NCBI GenBank assembly: GCA_964525785.1
Contig: CAZGIX010000254.1
Location: 1 to 6,064, forward strand
Origin: JAQBDA01 sp964525785
GTDB taxonomy: Bacteria > Chloroflexota > Anaerolineae > Anaerolineales > UBA4823
Direction of reading: 5' to 3'
Length of the DNA: 6,064 nucleotides
Shown: piece after piece, positions 1 to 5,923 of the stretch
Layout of the letters: the number at the start of each line of letters is the position of its first letter
Numbering within the stretch: the stretch's first letter is position 1
The notes under the pieces: model-generated
Told to the model about the DNA's origin: nothing
The model's database searches: none
Seen by the model: only the letters and a program-made list of their open reading frames with translations
Position numbers and translations under genes: made by a program

Positions 1-43
1 TTGGATTCATGACGGCTGACGAGGATATCCAATCACGGACTTA

Positions 44-526
44 TTACTCGCCTAGCATGTAATTGCATATGGCCTCTAAATCATCAAAATTCGGGCCCGA
101 CTCATGAATGGTTTCATAGTCGCATACCCAATTATCAGGATACTCACCCTGGCAGGTTTCATATGTCACTCCTCTGCCGGGGCTGCCAAACACGGGCCCA
201 ACTCCGGGTATCGTGCCCATAAACCTTGCCCCGGAGTACTCGTATAACGTGTCATACCAGTTAATCCAGGTTACTCGCGTAAGTGCGCCCCCACGCAAGA
301 TCAGGGTACGGCCGTTGTTAGGATTGGTAAGGGTGAACGTCTCATGAACAACATGTTCAGTAGACCCGCATTGTTCTTTGGCCGGGTTACACCAATTTCT
401 TCCTTGTACCCATAACTCCTGGTACCACGTCAATTCGATGCCGCAGTCGGAACTGGTGCCCTCTGCCCATATCAGATAACGATACATCTCCGGCGGGTCA
501 GCGCTGGCGGGATCGATAGCGACCAT
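44..526 (-). CDS. Small cysteine-rich protein, probably secreted (mature part; signal peptide out of frame)
   Basis: I do not recognise the family. The 160-codon frame has six cysteines (in the contexts SDCG, NWCN, EQCG, ETCQ, WVCD and AICN), many aromatic residues, and no membrane segment, which would suit a small extracytoplasmic domain with up to three disulfides. The ATG at 526 has no ribosome binding site. A good site (GAGGAGGG at 593-600) lies seven or so bases before another ATG at 587, which opens a typical signal peptide in a different frame. In the body frame the stretch MVAIDPASA-DPPE reads like the end of a signal peptide with an ASA cleavage site, so the original protein probably ran 587 to 44 with one base difference around 526-545. 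In-frame upstream of ATG 526 there is a TGA at about 557-559, so no in-frame extension rescues it. The body has stayed open for 160 codons, so the shift is either recent or a sequencing error. Confidence 0.55.
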   Translation of the reverse strand: MVAIDPASADPPEMYRYLIWAEGTSSDCGIELTWYQELWVQGRNWCNPAKEQCGSTEHVVHETFTLTNPNNGRTLILRGGALTRVTWINWYDTLYEYSGARFMGTIPGVGPVFGSPGRGVTYETCQGEYPDNWVCDYETIHESGPNFDDLEAICNYMLGE

Positions 527-587
527 CGCCAGCCAGGATGAGCGCTGCCAAAATGCTCAATACAGCCAGGTAGTTCAGCCTTTTCAT
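527..587 (-). other. Frame-displaced signal peptide of the 44-526 gene
   Basis: Reading leftward from ATG 587, the frame encodes MKRLNYLAVLSILAALILAG: a short positive N-region (K2, R3) and a hydrophobic core of about 15 residues. It then continues out of phase and stops at a TGA after 29 codons. A strong Shine-Dalgarno (GGAGGG within 593-600) sits directly upstream, so this is the real translation start of the locus. Removing one base near the GGCGATGG stretch (about 523-530) would join it to the downstream cysteine-rich body. What is seen is the start site, the hydrophobic segment and the frame offset. The join is inference. Confidence 0.6.
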
Positions 588-631
588 GTCAGCCCTCCTC
601 TAGTGAAAAAACGGCGTTCAAGTATGTGACG

Positions 632-652
632 AGCGTTGCATGCTACAACGCT
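632..652 (-). promoter_or_regulatory. Inverted repeat in the 5' region of the cysteine-rich gene (candidate operator or leader hairpin)
   Basis: AGCGTTG (632-638) and CAACGCT (646-652) are perfect 7-bp inverted arms around a 7-base centre. The element lies 45 bases upstream of the ATG at 587. It overlaps a weak minus-strand promoter-like pair (TTGTAG at 648-643, 16-base spacer, CATACT at 626-621), so it could be an operator over the promoter. It could equally be an RNA hairpin in the leader. There is no T-tract in either direction, so it is not a terminator. Confidence 0.35.
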
Positions 653-981
653 TAATTGCTGCTGGGGTGCTCGCCCGGTGGGTCGAGGATAGTTTCTGCC
701 CAGAAAACGAAAAAATGTGAGCTGTTGGTTTCTATTGATTAATAGCCCCTCCTTATAATTGAATAACGCTTCTTCCTTCATCCAGACGGAATGTGTTGCA
801 TTGATGAGGTATGCGATGTCCCTGAAGGCATGTGCAGAGTCCCCTACACATGCAATCCATTCGTATCATACGTATATTTTGGTGGCGCAACCGCTTTCCG
901 CATGGGACCTCTCCCCTGGTTCAGGGATGTCATTCCGGTATTAGCTGATCTTATACCGGCTAACTATGTTATACAAAATGG

Positions 982-1014
982 CTATCAGGAAAGTATCAAA
1001 AAACTATCAAATTA
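982..1014 (+). repeat. Three tandem 11-bp direct repeats, candidate response-regulator box
   Basis: CTATCAGGAAA, GTATCAAAAAA and CTATCAAATTA follow each other without gaps, giving a (C/G)TATCA core exactly every 11 bp, about one helical turn. Direct repeats with this period are the usual binding arrangement of OmpR/PhoB-family response regulators. The array ends 16 bp before the -35 element of the promoter at 1031-1059, a sensible place for an activator. The first core is also the left arm of a 9-bp inverted repeat (TGGCTATCA at 979-987, TGATAGCCA at 1032-1040), whose right arm overlaps that -35 element. The repeats are seen; the regulator is inference. Confidence 0.35.
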
Positions 1015-1030
1015 AGATTAGAAACTGCGA

Positions 1031-1059
1031 TTGATAGCCACTGCTCATTTGGATATAAG
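1031..1059 (+). promoter_or_regulatory. Candidate sigma70-type promoter P1 for the oxidoreductase
   Basis: TTGATA (1031-1036) and TATAAG (1054-1059) are separated by 17 bp, and each matches consensus at five of six positions. Transcription would start near 1066 and give a leader of about 190 nt before ATG 1257. The -35 overlaps the right arm of the TGGCTATCA inverted repeat, and the 11-bp direct repeats lie just upstream, so this is the better candidate for a controlled promoter. Confidence 0.45.
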
Positions 1060-1093
1060 GCCAATATTAATCCACTCCTCAATAAATCCGCCC

Positions 1094-1122
1094 TTGACCC
1101 AGCTTATTCAATGCGATAAACT
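1094..1122 (+). promoter_or_regulatory. Candidate sigma70-type promoter P2 for the oxidoreductase
   Basis: TTGACC (1094-1099) and TAAACT (1117-1122) are 17 bp apart, matching consensus at five and four of six positions. The leader would be about 130 nt. It may act with P1 as a tandem promoter or be the main one; the sequence alone cannot decide. Confidence 0.4.
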
Positions 1123-1256
1123 AGACATAAGTTATCTTGAAACGGGGGAATAACTTGACCAATATGATTCCACTCCTTCTCCTTACGAACTCATAAATGG
1201 CTGGCCAGGCCGGTATATCGCTAATAAGAAACGTATACTTGAATAGGAATTAACCA

Positions 1257-2390
1257 ATGAAACTTCGTGTGGTTGTCCTGGGTGCGGGTTTTGGCGGACT
1301 CGAGCTCGCCACGCTGCTCTCCGCAGCGCTTGCCGATCGCCTCGATCTTACGTTGATCGACAAGAACGACTCATTTTACTTCGGCTATTCAAAGCTCGAC
1401 GTGATGTTTGGCCGTAAGACTCCCGATGCCGTTCGTCTTCCTTACAGTAACATTGTCAAGCCCGGTGTACGCTTTCGCCAGGAAAGGATCACTGCGATTG
1501 ACCCCGAAGCACGCCGCGTCACAACGAATAACGGGACCTATGATGCTGACGTGCTGGTCATTGCGCTGGGTGCCGATTACGATCAAGATGCCACACCAGG
1601 GCTGACCCAAGGCGGCAACGAGTTCTACTCCTTTGCCGGCGCTGAGCGCCTGCGGGAGGTGCTTCCAACTTTCTCGAAAGGCCGCGCCATTGTCGGCGTG
1701 ACCTCAACGCCGTTCAAGTGCCCGCCAGCTCCGAGTGAAGCCGCCTTATTGCTGCATGACCATCTCACCACTCGCGGCGTACGCGACGCCTGCGAAATTA
1801 GCCTCGTCATGCCTTTCGGTGTTCCAATTCCTCCATCGCCTGCCACCTCTAAAGCGTTGCTCGTTGCCTTTGCCGAGCGGGGTATCGCCTTCGTTCCTGA
1901 CCGGCTCGTGCGTGCCCTCGACCCGGCACGTCACGTTGCCATTCTTGACGATGAGAGCGAGATGCCCTACGACTTATTCCTCGGTATTCCGAAGCATCGC
2001 GTCCCGGATGTGGTCGCGGCAAGCGGCGTGGCCTTAGACGGCTGGATACCCGTCAATCCCAAAAACCTCGAGACCCGATTCCCTGGCGTGTATGCCGTCG
2101 GTGATGTGACGAGTGTTGGGACGCCAAAAGCCGGCGTGTTCTCCGAAGGAGCCGCGCGTGTCGTCGCTGCATCGTTGATCGCAGGATTACTGGGCGGCGA
2201 ACAGCCATCGTCTTACACTGGGGCGGGTTCCTGCTACATCGAGTTTGGGGGAGATCGCGTCGGGCGCGTGGACGTGGACTTCCTCTCAGGGCCTTCGCCC
2301 ACGGGTAGCTTTATTGAACCCTCCTCGACCCTTGTTGGTGAGAAGCAGTACTTTGGATCCAGTCGCCGGGCCCGCTGGTTCGGACTGTAG
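1257..2390 (+). CDS. SQR-like FAD-dependent oxidoreductase
   Basis: This 377-residue flavoprotein belongs to the two-dinucleotide-fold oxidoreductases and is closest in motif content to sulfide:quinone reductase and flavocytochrome c sulfide dehydrogenase. The N-terminal FAD fold has GAGFGG (9-14) and an acidic residue closing the second strand (D35). The second FAD motif is VYAVGDV (278-284), followed by a KAG..SEGAA segment (291-300). Where NADH dehydrogenases carry a second GxGxxG there is instead TPFKCPPAPSEAA (151-163), the cysteine-containing signature of the SQR/FCSD group, with C155 as the likely redox cysteine. C326 in SCYIEFG could be its partner, but a disulfide is inference. The likely reaction is oxidation of sulfide or a related sulfur compound with electrons passed to quinone; the substrate is unproven. 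No transmembrane helix is visible. AGGA at 1245-1248 lies eight bases before the ATG. The next gene begins 44 bp downstream and is probably cotranscribed. Confidence 0.85.
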   Translation: MKLRVVVLGAGFGGLELATLLSAALADRLDLTLIDKNDSFYFGYSKLDVMFGRKTPDAVRLPYSNIVKPGVRFRQERITAIDPEARRVTTNNGTYDADVLVIALGADYDQDATPGLTQGGNEFYSFAGAERLREVLPTFSKGRAIVGVTSTPFKCPPAPSEAALLLHDHLTTRGVRDACEISLVMPFGVPIPPSPATSKALLVAFAERGIAFVPDRLVRALDPARHVAILDDESEMPYDLFLGIPKHRVPDVVAASGVALDGWIPVNPKNLETRFPGVYAVGDVTSVGTPKAGVFSEGAARVVAASLIAGLLGGEQPSSYTGAGSCYIEFGGDRVGRVDVDFLSGPSPTGSFIEPSSTLVGEKQYFGSSRRARWFGL

Positions 2391-2434
2391 GAGCGAATTG
2401 AATTATCGGTACCACTCGTATAAGGAGACCCACC

Positions 2435-2992
2435 ATGGCTCAGCTTATCTACTCGGCGATGACGTCGCTTGACGGCTACATGGAGGACAGGCACGGCAAA
2501 TTTGATTGGGCAGCGCCAGACGAGGAAATACATGCCTACATCAACAATCTCGAGCGTGAATTCGGCATCTACCTGTACGGGCGGCGGATGTATGAGACGA
2601 TGATGGGCTGGGAGACTGACCCCGGCTTTGCTGCTACGTCCCCGACCATGCGGGACTATGCTGAGATATGGCAGGCAGCTGAAAAAATCGTGTACTCTAA
2701 AACCTTGCAGGCTGCATCCACGCGCAAGACGCGCATTGAGCGCGATTTCGATCTCGAAGCAATCAAAAAGCTAAAATCGGCTGCCGAAAGCGACATCACC
2801 ATTGGTGGACCTGATCTCGCTGCCCACGCTTTCAAGGCAGGGTTGATTGATGAGTGCCGTCTGTTCATCGTGCCCATCATAGTGGGAGGTGGTAAAAAAT
2901 CCCTCCCCGACGATATCCGCCTGGAGCTGAAGCTCGTGGAGGAATGCCGCTTTGGCAACGGCATGGTCTACCTGCGATACCAATCCGGGTAG
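2435..2992 (+). CDS. Dihydrofolate reductase family protein (RibD C-terminal-like)
   Basis: This 185-residue single-domain protein has the DHFR/RibD_C fold signature. Visible motifs are SLDGY (11-15), an FDW substrate-side motif (23-25), YGRRMYE (48-54), KIVYSKT (84-90), the nucleotide-phosphate-binding ITIGGPDLA (121-129), and the GLIDE..LFIVPIIVGGGKKSL stretch (136-157). Length is normal for the stand-alone family related to YwjB/YyaP-type proteins. Members are NADPH-dependent reductases whose real substrates are mostly unknown, so folate or a pterin should not be assumed. The start is well supported by AAGGAG (2422-2427) seven bases before the ATG. It follows the oxidoreductase by 44 bp with no terminator between, so both are probably made from one mRNA. 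No frameshift or missing core motif is seen. Confidence 0.9.
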   Translation: MAQLIYSAMTSLDGYMEDRHGKFDWAAPDEEIHAYINNLEREFGIYLYGRRMYETMMGWETDPGFAATSPTMRDYAEIWQAAEKIVYSKTLQAASTRKTRIERDFDLEAIKKLKSAAESDITIGGPDLAAHAFKAGLIDECRLFIVPIIVGGGKKSLPDDIRLELKLVEECRFGNGMVYLRYQSG

Positions 2993-2999
2993 TCAGGCA

Positions 3000-3017
3000 G
3001 GGTTTTTATCTAAACCC
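3000..3017. other. Short hairpin after the reductase gene
   Basis: GGGTTT (3000-3005) and AAACCC (3012-3017) form a perfect 6-bp stem with a 6-base loop, starting 7 bp after the reductase stop. No T-tract follows, so it is at best a weak terminator or an mRNA-end structure. It sits where the -35 region of the next promoter would be. Confidence 0.25.
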
Positions 3018-3024
3018 CTTACGC

Positions 3025-3030
3025 TATAAT
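3025..3030 (+). promoter_or_regulatory. Consensus -10 element TATAAT, probable leaderless start for the MNT gene
   Basis: A perfect TATAAT ends six bases before GTG 3037. Transcription normally starts about seven bases after a -10, so the mRNA would begin at or within a base of that GTG. No Shine-Dalgarno sequence is present in the 30 bases before it, which is consistent with leaderless translation. No good -35 is seen at the proper spacing (the region is T-rich), so promoter strength is uncertain. Confidence 0.4.
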
Positions 3031-3036
3031 CGATTT

Positions 3037-3338
3037 GTGAATGCTGTGATCAGCCGTCTACCCAAAAATGAGATTGACGAGATATGTCAGAAGTACCATA
3101 TCCGCCGACTGGCTTTTTTGGATCAGTCGTAAGAGATGATTTCGAGCCTCATAGTGATATCGATGTGCTGGTTGAATTTGAGCCTGAACAAACACCCTGC
3201 TTTGATTTCTTCTTGATCGAGGCTGAGCTAACATGCTTAATGGGTCGCAAGGTAGATTTGCAAACTGCTAATTTCTTGAGTCCAGAAATCCGTCGTTCCG
3301 CTCTGAATGGGGTAATAATTGCGTATGAGCAAGCGTGA
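3037..3338 (+). pseudogene. MNT-type minimal nucleotidyltransferase (antitoxin-like), frameshifted
   Basis: The MntA-like minimal nucleotidyltransferase is read in two frames. From GTG 3037 the first frame gives an N-terminal helix (LPKNEIDEICQKYHIRRLAF) and hits a stop at 3130-3132. The second frame carries the catalytic core: FGSVVRDDFEPHSDIDVLVEF with the GS..R and DID motifs, then VDL with the probable third acidic residue, ending at 3338. They meet at a run of six T (3114-3119); a seventh T would restore the continuous family-typical LAFFGSVVRDD and a protein of about 101 residues. In this family the enzyme transfers AMP to, and so neutralises, a HEPN toxin. An ATG at 3084 opens the second frame (MSEVPYPPTG), but those residues are the out-of-frame reading of the N-terminal helix, so it is an artefact start. 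The stop overlaps the start of the HEPN gene by 14 bp, the usual paired arrangement. Ribosomal slippage at the T run or a sequencing error remain possible. Confidence 0.75.
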
Positions 3339-3464
3339 TCCAAGAATTGCCTTGCAGCAGATGTCATCTCATGCCAAAGAGGCTGTAGAGATTATCCAGG
3401 GTAAATCGCGAGTGATGTCGAGTATACAGGTATTAGTTTAGATCGGCTTTCAGAGAAGGGGTGA
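3325..3464 (+). pseudogene. HEPN/DUF86-like toxin remnant (HepT-like), frameshifted and truncated
   Basis: ATG 3325 begins inside the end of the nucleotidyltransferase gene and reads MSKRDPRIALQQM, then HAKEAVEIIQGKSR, an N-terminal pattern typical of DUF86/HEPN toxins. In this frame it ends at TAG 3439-3441 after 38 codons. From 3411 another frame continues with SDVEYTGISLDRLSEKG, which matches the usual continuation of the family (a D-rich turn, then ..LDRL), and stops at TGA 3462-3464. One missing base near 3408-3411 explains the shift. Even when joined, only about 46 residues remain of a family usually 100-140 long. The C-terminal half with the Rx4-6H RNase motif is absent, and a terminator starts 11 bp later. 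The toxin should therefore be inactive. I infer a deletion of the 3' part; the family call rests on N-terminal pattern only. Confidence 0.65.
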
Positions 3465-3474
3465 ATGAACAAAC

Positions 3475-3506
3475 GAAGCGCTCTCGGGAATTGGAGGGCG
3501 CTTTTT
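3475..3506 (+). terminator. Rho-independent terminator T1 after the HEPN remnant
   Basis: AAGCGCTCTC (3476-3485) pairs with GAGGGCGCTT (3494-3503): ten pairs including one T-G wobble, an 8-base loop, and a T5 tract at 3502-3506. It is 28/31 identical to the terminator at 5984-6014, and the stem difference preserves pairing (T-G here, T-A there). It lies inside a long open frame that begins at GTG 3461, a strong sign that this frame's first 43 codons are not translated. Confidence 0.75.
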
Positions 3507-3508
3507 GC

Positions 3509-3536
3509 TTGCAGGAATTGAGGATAAAGTTATACT
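3509..3536 (+). promoter_or_regulatory. Candidate promoter for the DUF7000-like/GH13 unit
   Basis: TATACT (3531-3536) is a five-of-six -10 match. TTGCAG (3509-3514), 16 bp upstream, is a weak -35. It lies between the terminator at 3475-3506 and the TTG start at 3590, where the promoter of a new transcription unit is expected. The leader would be about 47 nt. Confidence 0.4.
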
Positions 3537-3576
3537 ATCACAGGAGCCACCAATTTGCTGCTGGGCCAAACCGTTT

Positions 3577-3582
3577 GGAGGG
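3577..3582 (+). promoter_or_regulatory. Ribosome binding site GGAGGG that decides a TTG start
   Basis: GGAGGG sits seven bases before TTG 3590. Neither GTG 3461 nor ATG 3611 in the same frame has a comparable site: GTG 3461 has only AAGGG directly against it, and ATG 3611 has none. This fixes TTG 3590 as the best start of the next gene. Confidence 0.65.
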
Positions 3583-3589
3583 ATCGAAC

Positions 3590-4084
3590 TTGGAACCATT
3601 TCACGAATATATGGATGAATATAAGAAACAAATGCAGAGGGGTGTTATTAACCTGGCCTATAAAGGCCTGATGGAATACATCATAGATTTGAGAAATCAT
3701 TTTAAGAACAAATATCCTGACTATTCTGTGTCTGGCAGCTTGTATTATGGCTACATGGATATGACCTACTTTCCCCTCTTTCCAAAAACGCTGAAAGATC
3801 GGAAATTGAAGGCTGCGATCGTTTTCATCCATGAGGCATTTCGGTTTGAGGTCTGGTTGGCAGGAGTCAACCGACAGGTTCAAGCGAAATACTGGAAATT
3901 GTTCGAAGAAAGCGGTTGGGATAAATACCACATTGTGTCGCCTGCCAAAGGCGTTGATGCGATAGTCGAGCACGTTTTGGTTGACAACCCAGATTTTCGT
4001 GACCTGGATGCTTTGACCGAACAAATCGAGCGCGAGACCGTTAAATTCATCCAGGATGTTGAGAGCTTTCTGTCTCAGCACTAA
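3590..4084 (+). CDS. DUF7000-like protein of unknown function
   Basis: From TTG 3590 the product has 164 residues, beginning MEPFHEYMDEYKKQMQ. It shows a conserved-looking pattern that I associate with the DUF7000 family: AYKGLMEYIIDLRNHFKNKY, then SGSLYYGYMDMTYF, then LKAAIVFIHEAFRFEVWLAG, then VQAKYWKLF. Function is unknown. There is no signal peptide, membrane helix or recognised catalytic motif, so it is probably a cytoplasmic alpha/beta protein. The open frame extends back to GTG 3461, but that extension translates the terminator at 3475-3506 and overlaps the HEPN remnant, so I reject it. A GGAGGG site supports TTG, and family-like sequence begins right after it. The GH13 gene starts 36 bp downstream without a terminator, so the two are likely cotranscribed; whether they share a pathway is not shown. 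Confidence 0.75.
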   Translation: MEPFHEYMDEYKKQMQRGVINLAYKGLMEYIIDLRNHFKNKYPDYSVSGSLYYGYMDMTYFPLFPKTLKDRKLKAAIVFIHEAFRFEVWLAGVNRQVQAKYWKLFEESGWDKYHIVSPAKGVDAIVEHVLVDNPDFRDLDALTEQIERETVKFIQDVESFLSQH

Positions 4085-4120
4085 CAGGCTGCAATAACAA
4101 AACTAACTGGAGTAGAAAAC

Positions 4121-5923
4121 ATGGCACCAAAAAAGGCAGCACAAGTTCGGCAGGGAATGGGGGCGATGGTACACAAGGGTGGGGTCGCTTTCAGAGTCTG
4201 GGCACCGCATGCGCAATCGGTCTTTGTCAAAGGCGAGTTCAACGGCTGGTCAGATGATGAAACGCCATTATCGCATGAAGAAAATGGGTATTGGTACACG
4301 GACGTAGCGTCCGCAAAGCCAGGTCAGGAATATAAATATGTGATCATCAATGGCGACCAGAAGCTGGAGCGCATTGACCCATACGCCAGACAGGTCACCA
4401 ATTCTACAGGAAATGGCGTTATTTACGATACATCCGAATTTGATTGGCAAGATGATGATTTTAAGCTGCCGCCGCACAATGAGCTGGTTATCTATGAAAT
4501 GCACATCGGCTCATTTTTTTTAGATGCAGAAGGGAAACCGGGAGATTTCGAGGCTGCCATGGAGAAGATGAGGCATCTGAAGCGTCTTGGCGTGAATGCT
4601 ATCCAGATTATGCCCGTGGCTGAATTTGCAGGGGATTACTCCTGGGGCTACAATCCGGCGCACATTTTTGCTGTCGAGAGTATTTACGGCGGTCCCCACA
4701 GCTTCAAGATGTTTGTCCGTGAGGCGCATAGACGAGGCTTTGCTGTGATTCAGGATGTTGTCTATAACCACTTCGGACCGAGCGACCTGGACCTCTGGCA
4801 ATTTGACGGTTGGCAGGAGAACGGGAAGGGCGGCATTTATTTCTACAATGACCACCGGGCCGAGACCCCCTGGGGCAGCACCCGGCCCGACTACGGGCGC
4901 GGAGAGGTGCGGCAATTCATTTTTGACAACGCTCTCATGTGGCTGGAGGAGTATAACGTTGACGGGCTGCGATTTGACAGCACGCTTTTCATCCGGTGCA
5001 TCGACGGCAATGAGGAAAACGACCTGCCCGATGGTTGGTCGTTGATGCAGTGGATCAATAGTGAAACTCGTTCTCGTTTTACTCACAGCATTACCATCGC
5101 CGAAGACCTGCGATCCAATCCGTGGATCACCAGATCGCCACAGGAAAGCGGAGTTGGCTTCCACAGTCAGTGGGATGCTAACTTTGTCCATCCGGTCCGC
5201 GATATTGTCATCCTTCTTCAGGATGAGCACCGTTCCATGGAGACGCTCCGCAATGTGATTGCCTTCAGCTATGATGGTGATGCCTTTCGACGGATTGTTT
5301 ACTGCGAGTCGCACGATGAGGTTGCCAATGGCAAGGCGCGCGTGCCGCAAGAGATTAACCCGGACGATCCAGTCGGCTGGCATGCCCAAAAGCGATCCAC
5401 TTTGGCAGCCGGCCTCGTCTTTACTTCACCGGGCATTCCCATGCTTTTCCAGGGGCAGGAATTTTTGCAGGGCGAGTGGTTCCGGGATGACGTCCCCCTG
5501 GATTGGGATATGAGCGAGCAATATCGAGGCATCGTCCGCCTCTATCGCGACCTGATACATCTGCGACTCAATACAAAAGGGTTCAGCCGCGGGTTATGCG
5601 GACAATTTACGAATATCTACCATGTGAACGAAGCTGACAATGTCCTCGCCTTCCAGCGTTGGGATCAGCACGGACCTGGGGACGATGTCGTTGTCGTGCT
5701 CAATTTGAGTCACGCTCCGAAGGAGAACTACGATATCGGTATGCCCTCCGCGGGTTTGTGGAAGCTGCGCTTGAACAGCGATGCAGCGATCTACAGCAAT
5801 GATTTTCAAGGATCTTTTAGCAGCGATGTGGAGGCTTTTGAGGGTGCCAGGGATGGCTTGGATGCCCACACCACCATATCCATTGGGTCGTACAGCATGC
5901 TGATTTATACACAAGATGCATGA
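4121..5923 (+). CDS. CBM48-GH13 alpha-glucan enzyme, branching-enzyme-like
   Basis: This 600-residue protein has an N-terminal CBM48-type domain (about 16-104, with VAFRVWAP and VFVKGEFNGW), a GH13 TIM barrel (about 120-480) and a C-terminal beta domain. All catalytic positions are visible: DVVYNH (212-217), GLRFDS with nucleophile D286 and R284, IAED with acid/base E328, and SHDE with D399. W175-G176-Y177 in SWGYNP marks the fifth conserved region. YEMHIGSF (125-132), SHDEV followed by NGK, and MLFQGQEF (441-448) resemble glycogen branching enzymes. The D286 region and the overall barrel order also recall maltooligosyltrehalose trehalohydrolase, so alpha-1,6 branching is the best guess and hydrolysis of alpha-glucans the alternative. 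There is no signal peptide, so it acts in the cytoplasm, probably on glycogen or maltooligosaccharides. GGAG (4109-4112) lies eight bases before the ATG. No other glycogen gene lies in the window. Confidence 0.85.
   Translation: MAPKKAAQVRQGMGAMVHKGGVAFRVWAPHAQSVFVKGEFNGWSDDETPLSHEENGYWYTDVASAKPGQEYKYVIINGDQKLERIDPYARQVTNSTGNGVIYDTSEFDWQDDDFKLPPHNELVIYEMHIGSFFLDAEGKPGDFEAAMEKMRHLKRLGVNAIQIMPVAEFAGDYSWGYNPAHIFAVESIYGGPHSFKMFVREAHRRGFAVIQDVVYNHFGPSDLDLWQFDGWQENGKGGIYFYNDHRAETPWGSTRPDYGRGEVRQFIFDNALMWLEEYNVDGLRFDSTLFIRCIDGNEENDLPDGWSLMQWINSETRSRFTHSITIAEDLRSNPWITRSPQESGVGFHSQWDANFVHPVRDIVILLQDEHRSMETLRNVIAFSYDGDAFRRIVYCESHDEVANGKARVPQEINPDDPVGWHAQKRSTLAAGLVFTSPGIPMLFQGQEFLQGEWFRDDVPLDWDMSEQYRGIVRLYRDLIHLRLNTKGFSRGLCGQFTNIYHVNEADNVLAFQRWDQHGPGDDVVVVLNLSHAPKENYDIGMPSAGLWKLRLNSDAAIYSNDFQGSFSSDVEAFEGARDGLDAHTTISIGSYSMLIYTQDA

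Larger units (their letters stand above)
601..1256. other. 656-bp spacer between divergent genes, no convincing gene
   Basis: This spacer separates the leftward cysteine-rich gene from the rightward oxidoreductase. It holds the inverted repeat at 632-652, the repeats at 979-1040 and the promoters at 1031-1059 and 1094-1122. A plus-strand open frame at 791-1015 (74 codons) has five cysteines in its first 21 residues but no ribosome binding site and no family I recognise. Two overlapping palindromes, CGTATCATACG (862-872) and ATACGTAT (868-875), lie inside that frame, and CTGGCCAG (1201-1208) lies near the right end. I see no tRNA, rRNA or CRISPR repeat. The length leaves room for a small RNA or a decayed gene, but the sequence does not show one. 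Confidence 0.5.

Noticed and set aside
584..781. Minus-strand 65-codon open frame whose TGA overlaps ATG 587
   Set aside because: It covers the leader region, the inverted repeat and the ribosome binding site of the next gene, and its composition does not look like a protein. The overlap with ATG 587 is probably chance.
791..1015. Plus-strand 74-codon open frame with five cysteines near its N-terminus
   Set aside because: No ribosome binding site and no recognisable family; it contains palindromes and ends within the 11-bp repeats. A TATAAT at 754-759 lies upstream but lacks a -35. It cannot be excluded as a tiny or decayed gene.
1234..1239. TATACT just upstream of the oxidoreductase gene as a promoter
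   Set aside because: No -35 at a workable distance, and transcription would start about 1246, cutting into the Shine-Dalgarno at 1245-1248.
1257..2390. Calling the flavoprotein a type II NADH dehydrogenase
   Set aside because: The second GxGxxG for NADH is replaced by the FKCPPAPSE cysteine segment typical of SQR/FCSD-type enzymes.
3084..3338. Taking ATG 3084 as the true start of the nucleotidyltransferase
   Set aside because: Its first residues MSEVPYPPTG are the out-of-frame reading of the conserved N-terminal helix, and there is no good ribosome binding site before it.
3530..4081. Minus-strand 183-codon open frame opposite the DUF7000-like gene
   Set aside because: It mirrors a supported plus-strand gene and shows no family motif or start signal.
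4520..5389. Minus-strand 289-codon open frame inside the GH13 gene
   Set aside because: It is antisense to a gene with all GH13 catalytic motifs, has no ribosome binding site or recognisable domain, and is explained by codon bias of the real gene.
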